A DNA stretch of 64,000 nucleotides from Neocallimastix lanati (nom. inval.) (Eukaryota > Neocallimastigomycota > Neocallimastigomycetes > Neocallimastigales > Neocallimastigaceae). Numbering within the stretch: the first letter of the stretch is position 1; the number at the start of each line of letters is the position of its first letter. Below, piece after piece: positions 37,950-53,120 of the stretch. A program made the translations under genes and the position numbers. Location of the stretch: the NCBI GenBank assembly GCA_016946835.1, contig JACVTC010000001.1:418501-482500 (forward strand), written 5' to 3'. The notes beneath the pieces were generated by a model that saw nothing but the letters and a program-made list of their open reading frames with translations, was not told the origin of the DNA and made no database searches.

Positions 37950-39727
37950 GACAGAAAAAAACGCCATTACTTACTCTTCAATTAATGAAAAATGGACCAA
38001 TTGTAACGATTTTAGTGATGTTGCTCACTAGGTCGTTGTAGATGAAGTAAATAAATAAAAAAAAATAATAAAATTATATATTTTATGGTTTTATATTATA
38101 TTTTATTTATTTATTATTTACGTTAAACAATATTGACTCGAAGAATCAAAATAAAATAATAATACATGATATTTATATTCAAAGATAAAATTATTCTATT
38201 ACATGATTGATTGATTATAAATGTATAAATATTAAATAATTAAATAAATTTAATTAAATGAATGATTATTAATATTTTAAATAAATATAATTAAATGAAT
38301 GAATTAATTAAGAATTAAATAAATTATTTTATCAAAAAGGTAAAAAGTAAAATTCGAACTTGTGTCATCCACTATGGTAACTCAAGGTAGGTACCATTGA
38401 GTGACTTCAGCCAAGTTATAACGATATGGTAAAGAATGAATTAATAACCTTTATTTTATTATTAATAATTCTTTACTAAATTGTACTTTCCTATATTCTT
38501 GATAACCTAAACTTAATAATAAAATTTAAATTATTTTGATATAAATTAATTTTAACTTGTAAATACTGTAAATAAATTTTAATTAATTACTTTATTGTTA
38601 TATTATTAAATATATGTATATATTAAAATACAATTGTAAATATTAAAATTATACTTTTAAGATACTAAATTATTAAAACTATTAATTAAATATTATTATA
38701 AAAATTATTATAAAATTATTAAAATTATTAATTAAATATTATTATAAAAATTATTATAAATTATTAATATTATAAAATTATTAAAATTATTAAATATTAT
38801 TATAAAAATTTATTTATTATAACTATTAAATATTATTATAAAATTATTAAGATTATTAATTAAATTTATTATTAAAAATTATTATTAAAAATTATTACTT
38901 ATTATAAAAATTATTATTTAAATATTATCAAATTTATTAATTAAATATTATAAAAATTTTATTTTATTTTGAAAATAATTACAAGTATTATTTAAAATAA
39001 TTAAAGATTATTAAATTTATTATATTAATCTTTAAAAACAATTTATTTAACTTAAAAATATCAAAGAAAATAGTAAAAACTATTTTCTATATATTTATTT
39101 TATAATTATTTTTAATTAAATTATATTTGAATATTATATTATTATATTTATAAAAATTAAAACAAAAATGAATTATTGATATAAAATTAATTCAATAATT
39201 CTATAAAATTACTTAAATTATAAACAATTAATTATACTTTAAATTTATAAAAAAATATAAATATTGTAACAATTTCTTAAAAATTAAATATGTGTACTTC
39301 AAAAAAAAAAAAAAAAAATAAAATTTTATATTAATAAATAATAAATATTTTTTTTTTAATAAAAAAAATTTTTCTTTGTTAAAATCAAAGAAGGGTAATA
39401 CCCGTCCCCCCTGCTTGATTTTAAATCAATAAGAATCACCCCGAGTCTACCAGATACTGATATCGTTACACCAATCAACAAAAAAAATTTTTTTATTTAA
39501 ATACAACAAAATTTAAAAACTCCAGCTCCTAGTAAATATGTTTATCCAAATCTCATGAATTTGTCAATTTTTTTATTAAAACATATATAAATTGAAGAAA
39601 ACATAACTAAAGAAACAGAAGAAATTTATTCAAAAAATAAACATCCCTTTATTATATTCGATCTTTAAAATTAAAAGTAAAATAAATCCAAATTTTGAAA
39701 TCAGTAATATTGATGGTAAAAAGTTTA
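37950..39727. repeat. Duplicated segment, copy 2, right part (split)
   Basis: 37951-38001 matches 31051-31102, and 39476-39727 continues the same match up to the equivalent of 31363. The two pieces are separated exactly by the solo LTR at 38002-39470, and CCAAT is repeated at the junctions. Removing the insertion in the comparison gives a continuous alignment to copy 1. Confidence 0.75.
38002..39470. mobile_element. 1.47-kb solo LTR with CCAAT target duplication
   Basis: Inverted ends TGTAACGAT / ATCGTTACA are flanked by CCAAT at 37997-38001 and 39471-39475. It interrupts a sequence that is continuous in the copy at 31.05-31.36 kb, so it is an insertion by direct comparison. There is no internal retroelement coding. 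A less AT-rich patch on the minus strand (38414-38350) contains tRNA-type box A and box B-like words. A second less AT-rich patch lies near the right end (39396-39450). Confidence 0.85.
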
Positions 39728-39972
39728 TCAAATTTGATTTTGTTGTTGAAATTATAACTGAATTGAAATCTCAATTTCAGTTATTTACATTTCAATAATT
39801 AAAAATATTATTTATTTAATTATAAATAATATATATAAATAATATATATATTTAAATAATTAATAATTAATATAAATTCTTGTTTAATATTTAAAGGGTT
39901 ATCTTAGGCCTAATAATCCTGAGAATATTAATAAATAAGGTTTATATTAATAATTAATTTCAATGATACATT

Positions 39973-39984
39973 TGACGTCACGTG
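39973..39984. promoter_or_regulatory. CRE/ATF site overlapping an E-box
   Basis: TGACGTCACGTG: the palindromic CRE/ATF site TGACGTCA overlaps the E-box CACGTG by two bases. It lies 10 bp inside the left terminal repeat, about 170 bp before the TATA box, where U3 activator sites are expected. In this AT background such a 12-mer is unlikely by chance. Confidence 0.55.
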
Positions 39985-40143
39985 TATTTTATTTATATTA
40001 TGTTTTTATATATGTTTACAACATATCTATATTAAATTCAATTATTCAAATTAATTATATAATTAAATTTATCCTTATATTTTATTATTATTTATATTAT
40101 TATTATCTTATAATTAAATATTATTATTATGTAACTTACAAAG

Positions 40144-40151
40144 TATAAAAG
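40144..40151 (+). promoter_or_regulatory. TATA box of the chromovirus LTR
   Basis: TATAAAAG, inside an imperfect palindrome (40135-40188) whose outer arms CTTACAAAG and CTTTGTAAG are exact complements. Transcripts would be expected to begin near 40175-40190. Confidence 0.6.
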
Positions 40152-40457
40152 AAAGATGTAAAAATCTATCTTTTATGTTCTTTGTAAGGTTATTGTAAAA
40201 TTACCTTAATAGTAATATATTATAGATAATTTATTATTAAATAAAATCAATAAATTTAAAATCAAATTAATTTGATAATTCTAATTATCAAAGTTTATTA
40301 TAAATAAATTTTTATTAAACTAAACATTTAAATATTTATTATTATTATTATATATCTATATAGTATATTACTATATAGACATATCGACTTAGTGAATATT
40401 TTTATTAAAACATATTATTTTATTTAAATTTAAATTATAAATTATATCAAAATCTTA

Positions 40458-40470
40458 ACAATAACCTTAC
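40458..40470 (+). other. Self-priming primer-binding site
   Basis: ACAATAACCTTAC is the exact reverse complement of GTAAGGTTATTGT at 40184-40196, about 40 nt past the TATA box, i.e. at the expected RNA 5' end. This is the arrangement known for Tf1 and sushi-type elements, where the RNA 5' end folds back and primes reverse transcription in place of a tRNA. Confidence 0.65.
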
Positions 40471-40494
40471 CCTAGTTTTAGTTGCTACCTTGAT

Positions 40495-41568
40495 ATGTCT
40501 TACTATACGAACGTCTGGGCTAGTTCAATACCTGACATTGCCCCAATGTCAGAAGTTAATAAGTTAAGGTCTGACGCCCAAGTTACCGTATCCGAATTAG
40601 CTTCTTCTGTTAATGATAGCTTTTTATTAAAAGAAGATTTTAATAAATATAATCAAGACTTACAGAAAAAACTCTATACACTTAATAGAGATAATAAAAA
40701 TATTATTAATCAACTTTCTAATTTAACTAAAATATTCAATGAAAAATTAGATATAAAAATTAGTACCAATAATGATCCCTCTTCTAGCCAATCTGTACCA
40801 CAAAATCAAGATGATAACGCCTCTATTTCTACCAGACGTGATGCAGACAATGATGTCATCATGAAAAATAGTTATTCTAATAATTTGCAACAAGTACCTG
40901 AACCTGGATTCTTCTCAGGTAACACTAATGACACTGATTTATTCTGTCAATTATGTGAAGATACTTTCTCAACTTATCCCAACTTAGGTTTACCAGAAGA
41001 AGTAAAAATAAACTTTGTTAAATCTCGTTTGAGAGACGGTGCAAGAAATTGGTATATTGCTACCTATAACGAGAACAATCATCCAGGAACACTAAAGAAA
41101 TTATTAAGTGATATAAAGAAAACTTTTACGAATGTTGCAAGTAAAAAATTGGCTAAAATCCAGTTAGTAAAATTAAAACATTCGTATGGGAAAATAAATG
41201 ATTATATAGAAAAGTTTAGAACGTTAACTACTGGTCTGTCTTGGGACCAAGAAGCTTTAGTCTTATTTTTCTATAATGGACTTCACCCAAAGTTCCAAGA
41301 AGAAATAGATAAAATGGAAGAATTTCCTACAAAGCTTGGTGATATTTATACTAAGTGCATCTTATTTGAAAATAATATTAAAAGTAAGGACCAATTAAGA
41401 AATAATATTGGTAATAAAAATTTGAGAAAGAAACATTCAAGCCCATATGTAAACAATAGCAAGAATTATAATAATAATAATTATTATTATACTAAAAATA
41501 AATCTAGCAATAAATATTTTAATAATAATAACAATAATAATAATCAAAATAATAACCAAAAAAACTAA
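40495..41568 (+). CDS. gag: Chromovirus Gag
   Basis: 357 residues. The N-terminal third is Ser/Asn-rich with a coiled-coil-like stretch. The central region (about residues 140-300) has the retrotransposon Gag capsid pattern, including RDGARNWY and GLHPKFQEEI. The C-terminus is Asn/Lys-rich, with no CCHC zinc knuckle visible. It forms the particle shell in known relatives. It starts 25 bp after the self-priming site, at the first ATG of the frame. Base composition is AT-rich in the tail but more balanced in the capsid part. Confidence 0.85.
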   Translation: MSYYTNVWASSIPDIAPMSEVNKLRSDAQVTVSELASSVNDSFLLKEDFNKYNQDLQKKLYTLNRDNKNIINQLSNLTKIFNEKLDIKISTNNDPSSSQSVPQNQDDNASISTRRDADNDVIMKNSYSNNLQQVPEPGFFSGNTNDTDLFCQLCEDTFSTYPNLGLPEEVKINFVKSRLRDGARNWYIATYNENNHPGTLKKLLSDIKKTFTNVASKKLAKIQLVKLKHSYGKINDYIEKFRTLTTGLSWDQEALVLFFYNGLHPKFQEEIDKMEEFPTKLGDIYTKCILFENNIKSKDQLRNNIGNKNLRKKHSSPYVNNSKNYNNNNYYYTKNKSSNKYFNNNNNNNNQNNNQKN

Positions 41569-41762
41569 TTGATGGACTTCAAAAGGAGTCCAGAACATCA
41601 AAAAATTTAAAAACAATTTATTATAATTTTCCTACACTTGATTCAATTAATGAATCAAATCTCCCATCTACTTTCCTTTTATTTAAATCCTATATTCCTA
41701 TTAAATTTTTAAATAATTTTACAATTAAAAATGAAAAAATTCAAAAATTAACATCTGAATCT

Positions 41763-45619
<3,857 letters not shown>

Positions 45620-45687
45620 ATATAAATCATTTAATCAAAAATAAATTTTATTTCATCAAAGTACTATTAATCATTCTAACTTATGAT

Positions 45688-45720
<33 letters not shown>

Positions 45721-45930
45721 TTATTTTAAATTATTCAAAAACATTTATTCTAGATAGTTTTATTTTTATACTTTATTTTTAAAACTTAAAATTCATGTAA
45801 TTTTTATTATCCAATGTATTAATTAAATTATCACTCCTATAAGTATTTTAGTTATAGTTTATTATTATAAAAGTTAGAATTAGAAATAGTTTAGATTTAA
45901 AGCAAAAGATTCGTCTGGCATCCGAATCCT

Positions 45931-45942
45931 AGAGGAGGACCA
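45931..45942 (+). other. Polypurine tract
   Basis: AGAGGAGGACCA lies directly before a TGTAACGAAT repeat start, the usual position for plus-strand primer generation at a 3' LTR. Confidence 0.55.
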
Positions 45943-46532
45943 TGTAACGAATCTTAAAAAAAAATTAGAAATTAGAATGCTGGCATAGTGGTTAGTCACT
46001 ATGACCTCAGCCTGAACCACTAGGGTTCGACTCACACCTTTACTAAAATTTTATATCATTTAAATTTTAAAGAATTTTTATACTTCATTTCTGTATTTGT
46101 TTCTGTAAAAATTAACAAAAGAAATTCTTAGAAATTAATAGAAACAAATCAGATAGAAATTCTATTTTAATTTATCTTTTATCATTATTTCTTTTAGATT
46201 CTTTTTAACCGAAAACAATCAATTTTTATGAAACTTTTTAATGATTTTATGGTTTTAAATTTTTATGGATTTAAATTTTGAAAAACTATAAATAGGAGTG
46301 AATTTCGCAGCCAAAAAAAAAAAATATTTTAAAAAATTGTGTTTTTATTAATTATTGAATTAATTAATAAGTAATTCGAAATATTACAATAATTAATCTT
46401 TATAATTAATATTTTTAAATTTCTTAATTAATAAAACTATATTTTAAAAAAAACCAAATTACTTATTAATCAAAAAGTGCTTACCTATTGTGTTACACTC
46501 TTTAAAACACGGATATTCCAATATTCGTTACA
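45943..46532 (+). repeat. Right terminal repeat (3' LTR candidate)
   Basis: 590 bp with 10-bp inverted ends TGTAACGAAT / ATTCGTTACA and a TATAAATAGG box at 46287-46296. Near its start, box A-like TGGCATAGTGG (45981) and box B-like GGTTCGACTC (46024) are 43 bp apart, the spacing of a tRNA promoter, although the flanks do not fold as a tRNA. It is not similar to the left terminal repeat. Its ends resemble those of the solo LTR at 38002-39470. Confidence 0.65.
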
Positions 46533-47714
46533 ATAATATTAGATATCTGTAGATATGAAAATAATAATTTTTGAAATTTTTATTGAAAGATGGATTTATT
46601 ATTAAATTTTTCTTCAGCATTTTCCTTGAAGTTATTGAGCCAACTAGCAAGGCTATGTTGGATATACTTTGTCCGTAAATCCATGTCCAAGGCTTGGTTT
46701 AATTATTATTAATTATGTATTTCCCCGATATCTCCACCATAATTTATAGTATGGTTCGAGGTTATTTTTTTATTTTTATTTTTTCTAATTTTTATTTATT
46801 TAACTTTCTATTAATTTAATATTTATATTTTTATTTTTTAAAATTTTTTTATTTGTTAAAATTTTTTTATTTGTAAAAATTTTTATTTTTATCTATTTAT
46901 TTTATTATAATCTATATTTTAATTATTGAAAAACTTCACCTATTTATACTTTTCGAAAGAACCAAAATATGTAAATCCTAACCCTAACCTAATATAAAAT
47001 TCTGATCAACAACGTTCCATCCACATTATAGTTTAATTTTTGATTTTATTTTTCTTTCAATCTCATTAATTGTAAAGGGTTTGGTTTGAATATATGCATA
47101 TTCAATGTGGCTGATTTTTAGTTCCGTGTCTAGACTACGAATTTTTAAAACTAGAAATCATTTTTCTTGAATGGCTTGAATCTATATTATCTGAATTTAA
47201 ATTTGTTTAATTTTAATTAACCAAATAAATTATAATTTTTTTTATAGTAGTATTATATTATAATGTAATTTGGGATATTATAATATAATGTATATAGATT
47301 TTTATTATTATATTTATATTTCTTTTTATATATCTATATTTTAAAAATTTATTTATGGATTGGTTGTAAAATAATTTTTGTTCAGATATTAAATTTTATA
47401 ATATGTTTCTGAATATATTATTATAATTTTAATATATTACAATATATTCTAATATGTAATATTATTTTATTTTTGTTTTTATATAAATGTTTATTTATGT
47501 ATTAATTTAATAATAGTATTTTTATTTAATATACTAATTTTAAATGCTTTAAATAAACATTTAAAATTAAATGAATATTTTTTTTATTTTTATAACTTCT
47601 CAATATTTATTTTGTATATTATTATTGCATTATAAATTTTTATAGATTTTTAATTTTTATAATTTTTTTATTATTATATATATGTAATCTGTGGGAACAG
47701 AGAGCTTTAATACT
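46533..47714. other. Unassigned spacer with less AT-rich patches
   Basis: No gene could be recognised. Less AT-rich patches lie at about 46580-46760 and 46980-47170. Neither gives a long open frame on either strand. They may be decayed element DNA. Confidence 0.35.
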
Positions 47715-48465
47715 TCCTGTAAAGATATCTTTATATCTTTAATAAATGTAATTCATTATTACATTAATTTATGTATGAAATTTTTTCCACGATATCTTGA
47801 ATAAAATTATGTAATTTACATTAATTTATGAATTAAAGCGTATTTCAATAAATTTATGTAAACGAAAAATCATACATCAAATTTACGTACATGAATTAAA
47901 TACTTTAAATAATTATTTCTCCTTAAATTAATAATTGAAATTTAAAATTATAAATTAGAACTTAAATTATTTAAATTTATATTTATTAAATATGAAATTA
48001 AATAATTTAGTCACAAAAAATTCGCCAAATCTGTTATTGTTAAATTTTTATTTATTTAAATAGTATAGTTTAATATTATTAATAGTTTTTAGTTTAATTT
48101 TAAATTAGTTAAAATATTTAAATAGTTATAATAAAAAATAGTTATAATAAAAAATAGTTAATTAGAAAATTATACTATAATTAGTTTTAGTTTAAATATT
48201 TTATTATTTTATAAAATTAATTATTATTAATATTTAAATTGAATATACGTAAATTAAATTAATTTAATATATTAGAATATAATTAAGAAAAAATATAAAT
48301 ATTGTAAATTTTCTTTAATTGAAAAAATGTAATTGTTATTTTTTTATAATTTGATAGTTCATAACATAATAAGAACTATTTAATAAAAGATTTTTAATAA
48401 ACCAAATATTTTTAATAAAAAAGAATTTATTTATAATAGTGTTTTTGTATTATTATAATCTGTTT
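47715..48465 (+). repeat. LTR-like repeat, divergent lone copy
   Basis: It shares its start (TGTAAAGAT, AATCTTTAATAAAT-like), a middle rich in TAGTTAAT, and its end (GATAGTTCATAACA, ATAATCTGTTTT) with the inverted pair at 50.05-51.81 kb, in the same order. Similarity is patchy, so it is an older or more distant copy. Confidence 0.45.
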
Positions 48466-48984
48466 TAACATAAAACACTTTATACTTCCCTCCGGCCTTA
48501 GGACTTTGCTACGAATAGATTTTTTTGATTCTCCACCAATTGATACAATTTGGAATATATCTTAATTCTATATAGACATAGAAAATTGTAATTATTGAAT
48601 CAAAAAAAAATTTTTTTGTATAGACATAAAAATTATCAAAGAAAAGAAAATGTTTTTTTTAAAAAAATTTTTTTTTATTAATAAAGATAATATTAAAAGT
48701 TACATTTTCTTTTTAATTATAAAATTATTATATCTTTATTTAATATATAAATCTAATTTTGATGGCTAATTAGGAACATTTATTTAAATTATATTTTTCT
48801 ATATCTAAAATTTTCAAATTAAAGAATAAATAATAAATATTATTAAACTATTTATTTATAAGCAGTTTTTTGTTTATATTTATTTCTTATGATATAATTT
48901 AAAAATATCTAATAATTTAAATTTAAATTTTTATAATAATTTTTCATTTATAATTTCATCATTCTTTATCAATAATTTTGTCTA
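48466..48984. other. AT-rich spacer
   Basis: No gene is visible. A short less AT-rich patch (CTTCCCTCCGGCCTTAGGAC near 48486) is unassigned. Confidence 0.4.
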
Positions 48985-49556
48985 ACCCTGTTCTATCCTG
49001 GTTGTTAGTTCGTGGGCTAGTGTAAATAAGGCTCCCAGTTCGAACTAGTCCAATGATCATTTTCCAGGTTTTCCTCACAAAAGGCTTTTACGGAATATAT
49101 TGTGGTTAGGTTTATAGATAAGTATGTCCCACATATACACATTATTATTAGAATAGATATTAAACTAATTGAGTGGGTTGCGCTACCATTGTATATTTAA
49201 GAGAGAATTAGTAGCATTAGGGTACATGATTTTATGTGTGCATGTAGATATATTTTACTAAATTGCAATCTTTCTGCCAATTATGTAATTGCCAGAGAGC
49301 CAGTACGAAAATATATGGGTTAGGTTATATTATTTTTCCTTTCAAAGGGAGAACTAGTACTAGTAAAATTCACAGCAATAATATTCATGTCAGAGCACCA
49401 ATACTGAAACAATCAGTAAGGTTGTCCAGTAGTGACAATTCTGCCTTTATAAAAAAAAGAAATGTATGACTACCTCAATATTCCGGCTACTTCCTAAGAG
49501 GTAGGCTGAAACCAAGGGCAATATACACCAGAAATAAAATAAAAAAAAAATCAAAT
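48985..49556 (+). mobile_element. SINE-like element with tRNA-type head and A tail
   Basis: A ~570-bp block that is distinctly less AT-rich than its flanks. Near its start, TGGTTGTTAGTTCGTGGGC (48999) resembles a pol III box A and AGTTCGAACT (49037) a box B, about 38 bp apart. It ends in an A-rich tail (49535-49552). No protein is supported. The word TTCCTAAGAGGTA near its end (about 49491) recurs inverted near 54650. A SINE fits, but no target duplication was found. Confidence 0.4.
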
Positions 49557-50048
49557 AATTATGATATTATTATTAATGTTTATGTTAATGATAATATTTA
49601 TGAATTTATGAATAATTCATATAAAATGTTATTTATATTTTATTTAAATAATTTATAAACTTAATTTATTAGATATAATTTCTTATTTCTAGAGTTTCAC
49701 AATAAATTAAATTTTATATATAAAAATATTAAACCTTTTTTTTTTCTTTTATATTTTTTTTATTTTTAGAGAGATTCACCATTACATTCATTATAGTTAA
49801 TAGTAAATAATTCTGAAAAATAAACTTTAATCTTTAAAATATTGCAGTGCTTAATATCTTTTATTTATTAAATATGAATTAATCTTTAAAATATTTTAGT
49901 GTTAAATTTATGCCTAATAGTATTAATAAACTTCATTAAATTAAAAAATAAAAATAAATAAAAAAAAATAGCGAAATATTATAAAGTTTTTTTTTATTTA
50001 ATTCAAATTCAAATTTTAATTATGTTTCTTAATGCTGATCTGAGACTT
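49557..50048. other. AT-rich spacer
   Basis: No gene or recognised repeat. It contains two imperfect copies of a TTAATCTTTAAAATATT word near 49828 and 49879. Confidence 0.4.
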
Positions 50049-50676
50049 TGTAAAGATTTAATAAAATCTTTAATAAATAATTATATAATAATTAATTAAT
50101 GTAATAAAATTACATAAATTTATGATTTACATATGAAAATTAATTATAAATTTATGTGAATTTTTCAAAAGGAAAAATTATAATGTAAATAATTTTGGAT
50201 AATAAATTTAATTTAAATAATTTATTTAACTTAACTAATTTAATCTAGTTTATTTAATTTAAATAATTTAGTTAATTTAGTTAATTTAGTTTAGTTAGTT
50301 TAAAATAATTTAAAATTAATTTCAGAATAGATTTAAATAGTTAAAATTAGTTTAAATAGCTTATAAAAATAGTTTTGAATTTTAAATATATAACCAGTAT
50401 TAATAATATTTATATAATAAATAGCTAATAAATGAGTTCTTATTGAATTTTATTATTATTATAAATAAGTTGAAAGTTTATTGAATTAATTATTGTTTAG
50501 TTTTAGTTAATTATTATTAAAATTATTAATAAACATTTTGTTTATAAATAAATAGTAATATATGTAAATTAGATAGGAAAGATATATTATATTGTAATCA
50601 CGAAAAAATATAAATACATAAAAATTTCATTATTTTAATCGATGTATTAGTTATTGACTATAAAATAGTTAATAAC
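50049..50676 (+). repeat. Inverted repeat, left arm
   Basis: About 628 bp, starting TGTAAAGATTTAATAAAATC and ending ATAGTTAATAAC. It is closely similar to the reverse complement of 51169-51805. Weaker similarity extends inward to an ATAATCTGTTT-like word near 50772. It belongs to the same repeat family as 47715-48465. Confidence 0.8.
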
Positions 50677-51168
50677 AATAAGAGATTTAATTTTTTTAAT
50701 TAAAGATTATTTTATTTAAAAGAGAATTTTTATTACGTGCTATATTTTAAGTGTTATATTTTGTTATTTGTAATCTGTTTCTATTTGAACTCATTACAGA
50801 CTTATTCCTGCTCCAAACTTGGCTGACTTTACACTTTTATTTTTTTTTTATGGCATAATATTTTTGATAAATTAAAAATTATAGAGACTATTAAAAATGA
50901 TTATTTTTTTTTTTTTTTTTTTTTTTTATTTTTACTTTTTTTATTTTTATTATTATTTATATAAAAAAATAGAACTTTAATTTTTATTATTTGTAAATAT
51001 AATTATATTCATTAATTTTTCTTTCATAACTTATTTTCAGGTTACTGTCACGTTTTTTTTTAGAAAAACAGATTATAACAATTAAAAAAAAAAAAAAAAA
51101 CATTAAATAAAAGATTCACTTTTGTAAAAATTATCTTTTTATTATAAATGCTTTATTAAATTATTATG

Positions 51169-51805
51169 TTATTAACTATATAATAGTCAATATCTAATAC
51201 ATCGATTTAAATAGTGAAATTTACATGTATTTATATTTTTTCATGATTACATTATAATATATCTTTCCTATCTAATTTACATATATTATTATTTATTAAT
51301 AAACAAATTATATATTAATAATTTTATTGAATAATAATTAACCAAAACTAAGCAATAATTAATTCAATAAACTTTCAACTTATTTATAATAATAATTTAA
51401 ATTCAATAAGAACTCATTTATTATTTATTTATTATATAAATATTATTAATACCAGTAGTTATATATTTAAAATTCAAAACTATTTTTATAAACTATTTAA
51501 ACTAATTTTAACTATTTAAAACTATTCCGAATTTAATTTTAAAGTATTATAAACTAAGTAAACTAAATTAGCTAAGTTAAATAAAGTAACTAAATTAAAT
51601 AAACTAAACTAAATTAACTAACTTAAATAAATTATTTAAATTAAATTTATTATCCAAAATTATTTAAATAATAATTTTTCCTTTATGAAAATTTACATAA
51701 ATTTAAAATTAATTTTCATATATGTAAATCATAAATTTATGTAATTTTATTACATTAATTAATTATTATAGAATTAATTATTAATGATTTTATTAAATCT
51801 TTACA
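51169..51805 (-). repeat. Inverted repeat, right arm
   Basis: About 637 bp, reverse complement of 50049-50676, separated from it by a 492-bp spacer with long T runs. The two arms could be head-to-head LTRs of one family or a foldback element. Confidence 0.8.
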
Positions 51806-52639
51806 GTTAACATTTTTTTCTCATAATATATTCAACTTCATTTTTGAAAAAAGCCTTTGTTTTATTTTCTTAATTTTGATTATGATCTTCCAACTTAATT
51901 TTGAATTGATTCTGTCTTTCATCATGGATTTACTTTTGATTTCTACTGTTGCTTTATACGGTGCTTCCATGGATATTTTAGTTTTGGTTTCATAGATTTT
52001 TCACAAGATTATTCGGAAATAGAATCTACTGATAATATGCTCTCGGTTTGCCTATTCATATTCCTTACTGTGACTATTGAATATGACCCAATCAATATTG
52101 GCAGTAGATTTTATATATGCTTCATTTATTAAATTTTCATTAAAAGCATCAATGGAATCATGTATATTTTTTAAAGGAACCTGATCTGCTAAAGAAATCG
52201 AAATTAAATGAAGTAGGTTATATTCTTGGCCCATTCTTTGGACCTCTCACATAGATTTCAAATATAAGTTATTTCTATAATTATAAATAGCGTTAAGCAA
52301 TTGAGTCTGATTAATGTCATTAATAACACCTAGTAGAATTCCTTCTTGAACTAATTCTTTATTTTCAAAAGATAAATTTAGATTTTTTGGAAGTAAAGTT
52401 AACAGAGATATCAAATGGGATATACTGAATTTTTATAATGTATTCATGAGCTACAAAAGAATATTCATTCAAAGAGCATTCTCCCTTTTTGTAAATCAAT
52501 GTCTTTTTCTGTTATTTGTAGAACTTTCATTTTAGATTTATAATACTTACTAAAATCAGTCCATTCTCGTTGTGAAGATATGATCATATCTTTACATTAA
52601 ATAACTTTTTTCCAAATTTTTTAAAAAAAAAAAAACTAT
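51806..52639 (-). other. Unassigned coding-like remnant, possibly copia
   Basis: Less AT-rich, with a minus-strand open stretch at 52234-52052 (MGQEYNLLHLISISLADQVP at its start) and further broken coding-like text to about 52500. The DWVIFNSHSKEYE segment is faintly like a copia protease start. Low confidence. Confidence 0.3.
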
Positions 52640-53120
52640 TTTCAAATCGGATCAAGGAAAAGAATACTGTAGTAGGAAAGTCAATAAATTCTACAAAAAA
52701 AAAAAAAAAAGATTGGTATTTAAGAAAACTCTATTCTCCTCCAAGAAAATCCTCAAAATAATGGTATTGCCGAACGTTTCGATTAAACCATTCTATATTC
52801 ATTTAAAAAAAAGTGTTTACTAAGATGGAGTAAACTTAATATCAGATTTTGGGACTTTGCAATCCGCAATTCTAAATATCTTTATGATCTTACTCCTCAT
52901 TCTAGAATTCATAATCAAATTCCAAAGGAAGTATTTTTTTATTTTTGGTACTCTTGTTCACTTTAATCCTGTTAAATTTTTTTTTGGATGTATCACACAT
53001 TATAAGGATTTTTCTCCTAAAAAAAAAAAGGGAAAATGAGAACCTAATGCTAATGAGAAGTTATGTTTCAAGAAGACACTCCAGCTTGTATAACCAAGGA
53101 TATTACAAAAATAATCTTAC
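52640..53120 (+). mobile_element. Ty1/copia integrase fossil
   Basis: Broken traces of the copia integrase core and its C-terminal side: FKSDQGKEYC near 52645, an NPQNNGIAERF patch near 52750, and WDFAIRNSKYLYDLTPHSRI near 52855, comparable to the same region of the copia element at 34.7-35.0 kb. Short and old. Confidence 0.7.

Larger units (their letters stand above)
39964..40449 (+). repeat. Left terminal repeat (5' LTR candidate)
   Basis: Runs from TGATACATTTGACG to AAATTATATCA (TGATA/TATCA ends), and lies directly before the self-priming site and gag. It has a TATA box and a transcription-start-type region. No second copy was found in the window. Confidence 0.6.

Noticed and set aside
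38350-38414. A possible functional tRNA gene on the minus strand
   Set aside because: Box A and box B-like words are present but the acceptor and T stems do not pair, so it is at most tRNA-like.
46977-46992. Telomere-like CCTAACCCTAACCTAA
   Set aside because: Only about two units, internal, with no array; chance or a minor relic.
46533-47714. A host gene or LINE in the less AT-rich patches
   Set aside because: No open frame or non-LTR reverse transcriptase motif was found on either strand.
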